Assembly: GCF_002305895.1 (NCBI RefSeq)
Contig: NZ_CP022203.1
Span: 248,001 to 312,000 of the forward strand
Source of the DNA: Corallococcus macrosporus DSM 14697
Lineage (GTDB): Bacteria > Myxococcota > Myxococcia > Myxococcales > Myxococcaceae
DNA: 64,000 nucleotides
Reading direction: 5' to 3'
This document shows positions 32,969 through 41,102 of this stretch, in pieces. Each line of letters opens with the position of its first letter. Position 1 is the stretch's first letter. The notes under the pieces were generated by a model. The model was given only the letters and a program-made list of their open reading frames with translations, did no database searches and had not been told where the DNA came from. The translations under genes were made by a program, and so were the position numbers.

Positions 32969-34630
32969 ATGGCACGGTGGTGGTTGTCCGAGGCACGCAG
33001 GGCGGCGCGGCGGTCCGCGGGAGCCCTGGCGTTGGCGCTGGCGGGAGTGTCGCTCCCGGCGGCGGCGCAGAGCACGCCGGTTCCCGGCCTGTATTTCGGT
33101 GAATGGAACGACGAGGAGAACCGCGACGAGGACGCGAAGCCGCGCGAGTTCAGCCTCATCAACTACTTCTTCACGCGCGTGTCGGTGCAGAACCAGGTGG
33201 GCGACCCGGCCGGCCTCCGCGGCGTGGCGCTGGGCCCCATCGGCCTGCCGGCTGGGAGCGCGGTGCGCGCCGAGCCCGGCCTGTCCGCGTACTTCATCGA
33301 GCAGCGGTGGATTCCGGTGCTGGAGTACAGCCCCCACTTCGTGGACGGGCTGGCGTCCTTCCGGGCGCAGTTCGAAATCGACTACATGTGGGGCCGGTCG
33401 GCCAACGCGCTCCAGCAGAACGAGGGCGGCGGCTTCAACGCCGACCAGGTCAACATCCAGACGAAGAACGTCAACGTCGCGCTGTACCCCACGCGCAACC
33501 CGCGTCAGTTGACGCTGCTGCTGGGCACGCAGCCCGTCTACGACAACGTCTACGACCCCACGCGCACGCCGCTGTCGGACATCACCCGCAGCGGCTACAA
33601 GATGAGCTTCCTGGGCAGCGACGCCACGGGCCTGTCCATCTTCAGCGGCTACAAGGGCCTGGCCAAGCTGAGCCTGATGCCGCTGGGCACCGCGCAGGCG
33701 GACAAGGGCACGCGCAACGACCCGCGCCTGAAGTACATCTGGCTCCTCACCGGCGACTACGTCTATCCGGTGCGGCCCAACACCAACGTGGGCGTGTCGC
33801 TGTGGATGCTCAACGACCAGACGAAGGGAGACGCCTACGCCTTCGAAGGTCTGGTGAAGAGCGGCCCGTCCTCCACGGGCCTCAACACCTTCACCGGCAC
33901 GGCGCGCTTCGACATCCTGCGCCCCACGGGCACCGTCTTCTGGGCGGGCGCCAACTTCAACCACAACATCGACTTCCGCACGGGCCGGTTCGGCGCGTCC
34001 GGCTTCGTCATGTACAACGGCGGCAAGTACGTCAGCGACGACCCGGAGCGCTCGGCCCTGGATGAGCTGACCATCTCCGGCCTCTCCGCCAACCTGGAAC
34101 TGCTGTACCAGTGGGGCCGCGGCCCGGCGGACCTGCTCACGCTGGAGGGCATGTACACCACCGGCGACAATGACTTGTCCGACAGCCGCTACACAGGCGC
34201 CTTCACGCTCAACCAGTACGGCCTGCCGGGCGCGGTGTGGTTCAACCACAAGATGCTCATCCTGTTCCCGTTCACCAGCACGGTGAACAACTACACGGGC
34301 GCGGTGACGGACATCTCCAACCAGGGCTACGGCATGCGCGCCGCCATCGCCACGGCGGCGTGGGACGTGGTGCCCAACAAGTTCAACGTCAAGCTGGGCG
34401 TGGGCACGGCCACCTCCGACGCCACGCCCGCGCGCTGGACGCCCGAGGTCGAGCGCGGCCGGTACATCGGCACCGAGGTGAACGCGGAGCTGCGCTACCA
34501 CATCCGCTACCTCATGACGGTGGGCCTGCACGCGGGCTACCTGTTCCGCGGCAGCTTCTACGACGGCTCGCCCACCATCCGGACCAACCCCTTCTCCGCC
34601 TTCACCACCTTCACCTGGTACGCGTTCTGA
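32969..34630 (+). CDS. Outer-membrane beta-barrel protein (DUF1302-like size)
   Basis: The start is ATG 32969 (a GTG two codons upstream is also in frame). The 553-residue protein has an Arg-rich signal peptide ending at PAAAQS, and then alternating amphipathic strands with many aromatic girdle residues, ending in FSAFTTFTWYAF with a terminal Phe, the usual C-terminal signal for BAM insertion. Asn/Tyr-rich segments such as VYDNVYDPTRTPLSD are typical extracellular loops. The size and layout resemble alginate-export or DUF1302-like barrels, but I cannot name the family. It is followed after 2 nt by a hydrolase lipoprotein, so the two are coupled and may act together in uptake or export of a lipid-like substrate. 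Confidence 0.85.
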   Translation: MARWWLSEARRAARRSAGALALALAGVSLPAAAQSTPVPGLYFGEWNDEENRDEDAKPREFSLINYFFTRVSVQNQVGDPAGLRGVALGPIGLPAGSAVRAEPGLSAYFIEQRWIPVLEYSPHFVDGLASFRAQFEIDYMWGRSANALQQNEGGGFNADQVNIQTKNVNVALYPTRNPRQLTLLLGTQPVYDNVYDPTRTPLSDITRSGYKMSFLGSDATGLSIFSGYKGLAKLSLMPLGTAQADKGTRNDPRLKYIWLLTGDYVYPVRPNTNVGVSLWMLNDQTKGDAYAFEGLVKSGPSSTGLNTFTGTARFDILRPTGTVFWAGANFNHNIDFRTGRFGASGFVMYNGGKYVSDDPERSALDELTISGLSANLELLYQWGRGPADLLTLEGMYTTGDNDLSDSRYTGAFTLNQYGLPGAVWFNHKMLILFPFTSTVNNYTGAVTDISNQGYGMRAAIATAAWDVVPNKFNVKLGVGTATSDATPARWTPEVERGRYIGTEVNAELRYHIRYLMTVGLHAGYLFRGSFYDGSPTIRTNPFSAFTTFTWYAF

Positions 34631-34632
34631 CC

Positions 34633-35823
34633 ATGAGCACCTCCCGCGCCTTCACGGCCCTGCTCCTCGCGGCGGGGCTCTCCTCCGCCGGCTGCGTGCG
34701 CTCGTTCGCGCACCAGCCCGCGCTCTCCTTCCAGGACCTGGACTACACCGCCGAGGGCACGAAGCAGCCCTGGCCGGTGAAGCGGATTCCCCTGCCGCGC
34801 ACCGCGGCGCAGTACGGCATGGCCGTGGTGCCTGAAATGGCCTACGTCGACCTGCCCGGCGGCGGCCCGGACGCGAAGACGGTCGTCTTCATCCACGGCC
34901 TGGGCTCCTACCTGAAGTTCTGGCGGGCGCAGCTCAACGCCTTCCAGCAGCAGGGCTACCGCGTCATCGCGGTGGACCTGCCCGGCTACGGCAAGTCCGA
35001 CAAGCCCGGCACCTTCCCGTACACCATGGAGGCCATGGCGGACGCGGTGCTGGAGCTGGTGGACACGCTGAAGCTGGACAAGCCCGTCCTCGCCGGCCAC
35101 TCCATGGGCGGGCAGACGTCGCTCTCCTACGCCATCCGCTACCCGCAGTCGTTGAGCGCGCTGGTGCTGGCGTCGCCCGCCGGCTTCGAGAAGTTCAGTT
35201 GGAAGGAGAAGGCGTGGTTCGCCCGGGCGATGAGCACGGAGTTCATCAAGTCCGCGCCGGAGGCCGCCATCTGGGGCAGCGTGCGCCAGGCCAACTTCAT
35301 GCACTGGCGGCCGGAGCTGGAGTGGTTGATTGAGGAGCGCGTGCGGCTGGCGAAGTCGCCCGAGTTCGACGCCTACGCCTACGCCAACGTGCGCACGGTG
35401 CGCGGCCTGTCCAACAACGACTTCGTGCGCGGCAACCTCCACCGCGTCACCGTGCCCACCGTCATCATCTACGGCACGGACGACCGGCTCATCCCCAGCC
35501 CCTTCCTCCACGGCGGCGAGACGCGCGGCATCATGGAGTACGGCGCGTCGCACATCCCGGGCGCGAAGCTGGTGGCCCTGGAGGGCTGCGGCCACACCGT
35601 GCAGTTGGACTGCCCGGAGCGCTTCAACGAGACGGCCTTCGCCTTCGTGCGTGACGCGACGGCGGGCCGCATCGAGGCGCCGGCCGCTCCCGCGGGGGAG
35701 GAGGCCCCGCGGCCGGAGTCTCCGGCCACGCCGTCGTCGGAGCCGCTGACGCCGGAGCCGCTGCCTCCGCCCACGCCGGGCCAGGAAGGCGAGCCGACGC
35801 CGGGCGTGCAGCCCCTGCCGTAG
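34633..35823 (+). CDS. Alpha/beta-hydrolase lipoprotein with Pro-rich tail
   Basis: The ATG at 34633 starts 2 nt after the barrel gene and gives 396 residues. The signal ends in a lipobox (LLAAGLSSAGC). The hydrolase core has VVFIHGLGSYLKFWRAQ, DLPGYGKSDKPG, the nucleophile elbow AGHSMGGQTSLSYA, an acid in YGTDDRLIP and the catalytic His in EGCGHTVQLD. The last ~55 residues are Pro/Glu-rich (ESPATPSSEPLTPEPLPP), probably an extended surface tail. It is an envelope esterase or lipase candidate and closes the lipid-related gene set before a terminator. Confidence 0.92.
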   Translation: MSTSRAFTALLLAAGLSSAGCVRSFAHQPALSFQDLDYTAEGTKQPWPVKRIPLPRTAAQYGMAVVPEMAYVDLPGGGPDAKTVVFIHGLGSYLKFWRAQLNAFQQQGYRVIAVDLPGYGKSDKPGTFPYTMEAMADAVLELVDTLKLDKPVLAGHSMGGQTSLSYAIRYPQSLSALVLASPAGFEKFSWKEKAWFARAMSTEFIKSAPEAAIWGSVRQANFMHWRPELEWLIEERVRLAKSPEFDAYAYANVRTVRGLSNNDFVRGNLHRVTVPTVIIYGTDDRLIPSPFLHGGETRGIMEYGASHIPGAKLVALEGCGHTVQLDCPERFNETAFAFVRDATAGRIEAPAAPAGEEAPRPESPATPSSEPLTPEPLPPPTPGQEGEPTPGVQPLP

Positions 35824-35831
35824 TTCCGGTC

Positions 35832-35861
35832 CACCTCCACCCTTTCGCGAGGGTGGAGGTG
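35832..35861. terminator. Bidirectional hairpin terminator, 12-bp stem
   Basis: CACCTCCACCCT (35832-35843) pairs with AGGGTGGAGGTG (35850-35861) over a 6-nt loop TTCGCG. It lies between the convergent hydrolase and lipase genes, 8 and 14 nt from their ends. Confidence 0.85.
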
Positions 35862-35875
35862 CCGGGTTCGGAGCG

Positions 35876-36874
35876 CTACGGGATGGTGTGGTTGACGACC
35901 ATGCCGTACTGGACCTCCGCCGTCAGGTCCTTGGAGTTGAAGTGGCCGTAGGGGTAGCCGGTGTAGCGCTTCTCCCCCGTCTGCCCGGGGATGCGCGACG
36001 TGTACTCGCCGTAGACGATGCCGTCGTAGCCGATGATTTCGTCCGCCGTGGAGTAGATGCTGTAGCGGAAGGCGCCCTCGTAGCCGCTCTTGGAGCGCAG
36101 GTCATTGAGGTACGAGGAGCGGCCGTAGACGCTGCCCCAGGAGAGGTAGCCCGGGTACAGGCCGTTGGTGGAGCCGCAGGTGGGCGTCGTCGGGCCGGAC
36201 AGGTAGCAGGACGTCAGGCCCAGGTTGGCGCCGGCGATGCCGACGAAGGTGTCCACCGAGGACGTGAGCGGCGCGCCCACGTTGTACGAGCCGCCGTCCG
36301 CCGCGTCGTGGGCGGTGCCGCCCATGATGGCCTTGCGCGCCAGCGTCACGCCCATGGAGTGGGCGATGATGTCCACCTTCGAGGCCCCGGTGTACGCCTT
36401 CACCGCCTCGATGAACTTGCGCACCTTCATCACGTGCTGCTTCGAGTGGTACTGGTTCGGCGACTGGAGCGCGTTGGCCGGGCCCCACGTCGTCGCGTAC
36501 AGCTCGCTCGTCTTGTAGCCCCGCGAGTGGAAGTACTCGATGGAGCTCGTCCAGCCCGTCTGGCCGAAGATGGAGCCCACCGCCTTGTCCGAGTTGCCGT
36601 GGATGAAGATGACGGGCTGCTTCGTCACCTTGTCGGAGGCGCTGGCCTTGCCGCCGTAGCTCCCGCCCGACAGGTCCGCGCGAACGAAGTCGTAGCTGCC
36701 GTAGCCGTTGGATGAGAGCCAGCTGCGGAAGTGCGTGGTGGCGCCGGAGGTGGAGACCGCCGCGGCCTCCACCGCGCCGAGCGCCTCTTCGTGGGACGCG
36801 ATGTCCTCGCCACAGCCGGTGGTGATGCCAAGCAGCAGCGTGCTCGCGAGATACAGCGAAGGCCTCAGTCGCAT
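35876..36874 (-). CDS. Secreted triacylglycerol lipase, lipoprotein-type signal
   Basis: I choose the ATG at 36874 because GGAG lies 7 nt upstream; the ATG at 36880 is too close to it. The 332-residue protein has a signal with lipobox (LLLGITTGCGED). The catalytic elbow is AHSMGVTLAR, the Ala-x-Ser-x-Gly form known from Bacillus LipA-type (family I.4/I.5) lipases. VIFIHGNSDKAVG gives the oxyanion site; STADEIIGYD and the PYGHFNSKD segment are likely to hold the Asp and His. Three Cys in SCYLSGPTTPTCGS suggest a disulfide. It hydrolyses lipids or esters at the cell surface or outside. It is divergent from the MDR gene by about 155 nt. Confidence 0.9.
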   Translation of the reverse strand: MRLRPSLYLASTLLLGITTGCGEDIASHEEALGAVEAAAVSTSGATTHFRSWLSSNGYGSYDFVRADLSGGSYGGKASASDKVTKQPVIFIHGNSDKAVGSIFGQTGWTSSIEYFHSRGYKTSELYATTWGPANALQSPNQYHSKQHVMKVRKFIEAVKAYTGASKVDIIAHSMGVTLARKAIMGGTAHDAADGGSYNVGAPLTSSVDTFVGIAGANLGLTSCYLSGPTTPTCGSTNGLYPGYLSWGSVYGRSSYLNDLRSKSGYEGAFRYSIYSTADEIIGYDGIVYGEYTSRIPGQTGEKRYTGYPYGHFNSKDLTAEVQYGMVVNHTIP

Positions 36875-37029
36875 GGGCATACTCCTTCGTTTGTTTTTGG
36901 AAGTCGCGTCCGGGACAGGGCCTGCCCTCGAGCGCGATACACAGTCTAGATACATCACCCGCGAGCGTCTTCCGCTGATTGGCCGTGCCTGCACGTTGTC
37001 GCGCTGCGTCGCGTGGTACTCAACGGGGC

Positions 37030-38067
37030 ATGCGCGCACGCAAGGTCGTCATCCGCAAGGCCGGTGGGTACGAACAGCTCCACCTTGAAGAGGTGAATCA
37101 GGTTTCACCTGGATTGGGGGAGGTCCGGGTGGCCACGGAGGCCATCGGGGTGAACTACGCGGACTGCGTCATCCGCATGGGGCTGTACGCCTCCGCGAAG
37201 GAGTTCGTGGGGTGGCCCATCACCCCGGGCTTCGAGTTCGCCGGCCGGGTGGACGCCGTGGGCGAGGGCGTGGAGGACCTGGTGCCCGGCGCGCCGGTGT
37301 TCGGGGTGACGCGCTTCGGGGGGTATGCCACCCACGTCACGGTGCCTCGTCACCAGGTGTTCACCTTGCCCGCGCGGCTGAGCATGGCGCAGGCGGCGGG
37401 GTTCCCCACGGTGTTCCTCACCGCGTACTACGCGCTCTTCGAGCTGGCGCATCCGCGTCCGGGGGCCCACGTGCTGGTGCACTCCGCCGCGGGCGGCGTG
37501 GGCGGGGCGTTGTTGCAGTTGGGGCGCATCGCCGGGTGCCGGATGGTGGGCGTGGTGGGCGGGACGCACAAGGTGGAGACGGCCCGCGCGCAGGGGGCGG
37601 AGGTGGTCATCGACAAGAGCCGGGAGGACCTGTGGGCGGCGGCGGAGCGGGCGGCGCCTCGAGGGTATGACGTGGTGCTGGACGCGAACGGGCCTTCCAC
37701 GCTGCGTGACAGCTACAAGCACCTGGCTTCGCCGGGGAAGCTGGTCATCTACGGGTTCCACTCCATGCTGCCTCGCACCGGCGGGCGGCCGAACTACGCG
37801 AAGCTGGCGTGGGACTGGCTCAGGACGCCGCGGTTCGATCCGCTGTCACTCACCAACGACAACACCAGCGTGCTGGCGTTCAACCTGTCGTACCTGTTCG
37901 AGCAGCGCGCGGTGCTGGAGGAGGCCATGGCGCGGCTGTTGGGCTGGGTGGAGGAGGGGAGGCTGGTGGCGCCGCCGGTGAAGTCGTTCCCCTTGGACGC
38001 GGTGGCGGAGGCGCACGGGGCGCTGGAGTCCGGGAGCACGGTGGGGAAGCTGGTGCTGGTGCCGTGA
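37030..38067 (+). CDS. Zn-independent MDR enzyme, quinone oxidoreductase/VAT-1-like
   Basis: A 345-residue medium-chain dehydrogenase/reductase starting at ATG 37030 after ACGGGGC. The N-terminal catalytic domain has the QOR signature VNYADCVIRMGLYAS and GFEFAGRVDAVGEGV. The NADPH-binding part has VLVHSAAGGVGGALLQLGRI. No structural or catalytic Cys zinc ligands are seen, which fits the zinc-less quinone reductase branch; the C-terminal segment around TPRFDPLSLTNDNTSVLAFN matches the VAT-1-like subgroup. It reduces quinones or enones with NADPH in the cytoplasm. A perfect terminator follows. Confidence 0.92.
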   Translation: MRARKVVIRKAGGYEQLHLEEVNQVSPGLGEVRVATEAIGVNYADCVIRMGLYASAKEFVGWPITPGFEFAGRVDAVGEGVEDLVPGAPVFGVTRFGGYATHVTVPRHQVFTLPARLSMAQAAGFPTVFLTAYYALFELAHPRPGAHVLVHSAAGGVGGALLQLGRIAGCRMVGVVGGTHKVETARAQGAEVVIDKSREDLWAAAERAAPRGYDVVLDANGPSTLRDSYKHLASPGKLVIYGFHSMLPRTGGRPNYAKLAWDWLRTPRFDPLSLTNDNTSVLAFNLSYLFEQRAVLEEAMARLLGWVEEGRLVAPPVKSFPLDAVAEAHGALESGSTVGKLVLVP

Positions 38068-38078
38068 AGCAGGCGATT

Positions 38079-38106
38079 CCCTGCTGCCACCACGGTGGCA
38101 GCAGGG
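38079..38106 (+). terminator. Hairpin terminator with 13-bp perfect stem
   Basis: CCCTGCTGCCACC (38079-38091) and GGTGGCAGCAGGG (38094-38106) are perfect complements with only two bases between them, a near-perfect palindrome. It begins 12 nt after the MDR stop. No T-run follows, and as DNA it could also extrude or bind protein, but its place fits a terminator. Confidence 0.75.
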
Positions 38107-38148
38107 TGGCAGTACCTCATGCGTCTCACCTCAACCGGGACGCACACG

Positions 38149-38559
38149 ATGTTCACTCTTTCGATCAATTGGCTCGCGGTGCTGCTCTCGACCGTGGCGC
38201 TGCAGATGCTCGGCGCGGCGTGGTTCATGGGGGTCATCCCAAAGCCGTATGCGCTGGCGCTCGAGCGCACCGACCTCGTGGACCGTAAGCCGGAGCCAAT
38301 CTTCATCGCAGGTCCCCTGCTCTGCGGTCTCGTGGTGACGGTGGCGAACGCGATTCTGCTGCGTTCCTTTCATATCGACACGATGCCGGATGCGCTCGTG
38401 TTCGGAGCCATCAGCGGAATCGGTTATCTCGTCGCCACGGTGTTCAACGTGGCCATCAACCCGAACATCCCTCGGCCCGTCTTGTACGGTGCCATCAACG
38501 CGCCCTACTTCCTGCTCAGCAACCTCGTGAGCTGCGCTATCCTGACCGCGATGCCATAG
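38149..38559 (+). CDS. DUF1761-family small membrane protein
   Basis: The ATG at 38149 gives 136 residues with four hydrophobic helices: INWLAVLLSTVALQMLGAAW, AGPLLCGLVVTVANAILL, ALVFGAISGIGYLVATVFNV and the C-terminal APYFLLSNLVSCAILTAM. The N-terminal pattern with W-x-x-AW and the final four-helix plan match DUF1761, inner-membrane proteins of unknown role. Codon use is less GC-biased at third positions than in the neighbours, a hint of transfer. The WYL regulator follows after 12 nt and is probably co-transcribed. Confidence 0.82.
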   Translation: MFTLSINWLAVLLSTVALQMLGAAWFMGVIPKPYALALERTDLVDRKPEPIFIAGPLLCGLVVTVANAILLRSFHIDTMPDALVFGAISGIGYLVATVFNVAINPNIPRPVLYGAINAPYFLLSNLVSCAILTAMP

Positions 38560-38571
38560 CGCAGAGGACGC

Positions 38572-39261
38572 ATGCGACGCGCTGACCGGCTGTTCGAGAT
38601 TCTGCAGGTGCTCCGGCGGGCAAAGGGGCCGATGACGGCCAGCGCGATCGCCGAGCAGCTCGAGACGAGTCAACGCACGGTGTACCGGGACCTCGCGGCG
38701 TTGATGGCGCGCCGCGTGCCGATTCGAGGAGAAGCGGGGGTCGGCTACGTGCTCGAGCGCGGCTTCGACCTGCCGCCGTTGATGCTGACGCCGAGCGAAG
38801 TCGAGGCGGTGGTGCTCGGCGCACAGTGGGTGGCGGCCAACGCAGACAACACGTTGTCGGCAGCGGCGGGAGAGGTGTTGGCGAAGGTCGCCGCCATTGT
38901 GCCGAAGCACCTGCGCGAGCTGATTGACGACCCGGTGGTGGGCACTCCACCGGCGAAGCAGAGGCATCCGGACGGAACCGTCGACCTGAGCAGATTGCGG
39001 GAGTGGGCGCGGAAGCAATTGAAGCTCCACATCCACTACGCCGATGCGGAGGGCACGATGAGCAAGCGCACGGTGTGGCCGATTCTCGTGGGCTACGTGA
39101 CAGGCGTTCGCGTGTTGGTCGCATGGTGTGAGCTTCGTCGGGACTTCCGGCTCTTCAGGACGGAGCGGCTCCTCAGCGTGGATTTCCTCGACGCGCCCTA
39201 CACCGAGCGCCGTTCTGCGTTGCGCCGGCGCTGGGAAGCCCAGATGCGTCACACGAAGTAG
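38572..39261 (+). CDS. YafY-type HTH/WYL-domain transcriptional regulator
   Basis: The 229-residue protein begins RRADRLFEILQVLRRAKGP with an HTH_11 domain (about residues 5-60; ETSQRTVYRDLAAL), followed by the WYL region (about 135-220) in which LKLHIHYADAEGTMSKRTVW and PILVGYVTGVRVLVAWCELR are typical of YafY-like regulators. WYL domains bind ligands or nucleic acid. It is 12 nt downstream of the DUF1761 gene and shares its lower GC3, so both were probably acquired together and the regulator may control the membrane protein. Confidence 0.9.
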   Translation: MRRADRLFEILQVLRRAKGPMTASAIAEQLETSQRTVYRDLAALMARRVPIRGEAGVGYVLERGFDLPPLMLTPSEVEAVVLGAQWVAANADNTLSAAAGEVLAKVAAIVPKHLRELIDDPVVGTPPAKQRHPDGTVDLSRLREWARKQLKLHIHYADAEGTMSKRTVWPILVGYVTGVRVLVAWCELRRDFRLFRTERLLSVDFLDAPYTERRSALRRRWEAQMRHTK

Positions 39262-39387
39262 CGCCGGGGCCGCGCGCTCGAAGGTCGTCCTGGACGCTGG
39301 CGCCGGTCGTCACCGTCACGAGCGGCGGCCCGCCGTGGCGGTAGGTCGCCGTTCGAGAATCACGCTCCATGGTCTAGCGTATCCGCC

Positions 39388-40905
39388 ATGCCCATCGTCC
39401 ATGACTGGCTGGCCCGACGCGCCGCGCTGGCCCCTGAGCGAATCGCCCTCATCGACGCGAACCACGGCGAGCGGCGCATCTCCTTTCGGGAATGGAATGA
39501 GGCGGCGTCGCGTACCGCCGCCTTCCTTCATCACGGGCTCGGCGTGGGCCGCGGGGACCGGGTCGCCGTGCTCGCCTACAACTGTGTCGAGTTCCTCGAC
39601 CTCTTCTTCGCCTGCGCGAAGCTGGGCGCCATCCTCCAGCCCCTCAACTGGCGGCTGAGCGCCTCGGAGCTGGGCGGGCTGCTCGCGGACGCAGCGCCGT
39701 CCGTGCTCGTCTTCGGGCCGGAGTTCCGTGCCCAGGTGGAGGCCGTGCGGCCTGACGCGTCGTTCGTGCGCCACTGGCTCAGCCTCGCGGCGCCAGCGCA
39801 GGGGGAGCGGGCCTTCTCCGAGCGCGACACGCAGACGGAACTGTCCCTTCCGCCGCTGGAGCTGGAAGAGGATGCGCCGTGGGTGCTCTGCTACACGGGC
39901 GGGAGCACGGGCTTGCCGAAAGCCGCGGTCCTCACGCATCGCTCCATCACCGCCAACGCGGTGAACACCGTGATGGGCTGGGGGCTCACCGCCAACGACG
40001 TGGCCATCCTCAACGCGCCGCTGTTCCACGCGGGCGGGCTCAGCGTCTTCACCGCGCCGCTCGTCTACGTCGGCGGCGCCTCGGTGGTGTGCCGGAGCTT
40101 CGACGTGGAGGGGGTGTTCGACCTCGTGCGGCGGGGCGTGGTGAGCCTCGTCTTCGGAGTGCCCACCATGTTCATCGAGATGCAGCGCCACCCGCGCTTC
40201 GACGCGGTGGACCTGTCACGCCTCAAGCTGGTCATCAGCGGAGGCGCGCCGTGTCCCGGCCCTGTCTTCGAGCGCTTCTTCACCCGGGGCGTGGACTTCA
40301 AGACGGGCTATGGCCTCACCGAGGCGGGCCCGAACAACTTCTGGCTGCCGCCCGAAGACGTGCGGCGCAAACCGGGCGCCGTGGGCGTGCCGCTGTTCCA
40401 CGTCGAGGCTCGCATCGACGGGGAGAGGCAGCCGGGCGACGTGGGCGAGCTGCTCCTGCGCGGCCCGCACCTGTGCGCGGGCTATTGGCGCCGCCCGGAG
40501 GACACTGCCCGCACCTTCGCGGGCGGCTGGTTGCATACCGGCGACCTGGCCACCCGGGACGCGGAGGGCTGCTTCCGCATCGTGGGCCGCAGCAAGGACC
40601 TCATCATCTCCGGCGGTGAGAACATCGACCCGTCGGAGGTGGAGAGCGTCCTCGCGGGCCACCCCGACGTGGCCGAGGTCGCCGTCATCGGCGTGCCGGA
40701 CCCCAAGTGGGGTGAGACGCCGCGCGCGCTCGTCGTCCCGAGGCCGGGCACGGCGCCCTCCTCGGAGGCGCTGCTGGCCTTCTGTGAGGGCCGGCTGGCT
40801 CGCTACAAGACGCCGAAGTCGGTCCGCTTCATCGACGTCCTGCCGCGGACCTCCGCTGGCAAGGTGGATCGGCGCGCGCTCAGCGCCGCCCACGGCGCGC
40901 CTTGA
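39388..40905 (+). CDS. AMP-dependent acyl-CoA synthetase/ligase
   Basis: A 505-residue ANL-superfamily ligase. Motifs: LCYTGGSTGLPKAAVLTH (P-loop), TGYGLTEAGPNNF, HTGDLATRDAEGCFRIVGR, SGGENIDPSEVE and the C-terminal Lys in RTSAGKVDRRAL. It activates a carboxylic acid, likely a fatty or aryl acid, as the CoA thioester. It is related to the ligase at 30438 but clearly distinct, and stands alone with 126 nt upstream to the WYL gene. Confidence 0.92.
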   Translation: MPIVHDWLARRAALAPERIALIDANHGERRISFREWNEAASRTAAFLHHGLGVGRGDRVAVLAYNCVEFLDLFFACAKLGAILQPLNWRLSASELGGLLADAAPSVLVFGPEFRAQVEAVRPDASFVRHWLSLAAPAQGERAFSERDTQTELSLPPLELEEDAPWVLCYTGGSTGLPKAAVLTHRSITANAVNTVMGWGLTANDVAILNAPLFHAGGLSVFTAPLVYVGGASVVCRSFDVEGVFDLVRRGVVSLVFGVPTMFIEMQRHPRFDAVDLSRLKLVISGGAPCPGPVFERFFTRGVDFKTGYGLTEAGPNNFWLPPEDVRRKPGAVGVPLFHVEARIDGERQPGDVGELLLRGPHLCAGYWRRPEDTARTFAGGWLHTGDLATRDAEGCFRIVGRSKDLIISGGENIDPSEVESVLAGHPDVAEVAVIGVPDPKWGETPRALVVPRPGTAPSSEALLAFCEGRLARYKTPKSVRFIDVLPRTSAGKVDRRALSAAHGAP

Positions 40906-40929
40906 GTTGCCCACAAGTCCTCCTCAGGC

Positions 40930-41102
40930 TGCTGGGGGCTGCTCGCTGCTCACGGCGCGACCTGAATCTGAGAGCGCGGCTCAGATGCGCTGCGCGACGA
41001 AGTCGCCACGGTGGCGCGCGGGTGCTGGAGCGCCAGCCCGGGGTGGGGACCCCCGTGCGAATCATGCTGCCGGGAGGCGCGCGGCTCACCCCCGCGCCGT
41101 GA
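40930..41102 (+). pseudogene. Possible degraded 3' end of a histidine kinase gene
   Basis: On the + strand, one frame reads WGLLAAHGAT (from 40933), similar to the G2-box/His region of HATPase domains, and another reads ARVLERQPGVGTPVRIMLPG near 41022-41080, like the G-x-G-T-x-F/V-x-I-x-L-P ending of histidine kinases. The two pieces are in different frames and no upstream kinase remains. I infer a decayed remnant between the ligase and the chemoreceptor; the evidence is short and weak. Confidence 0.25.
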
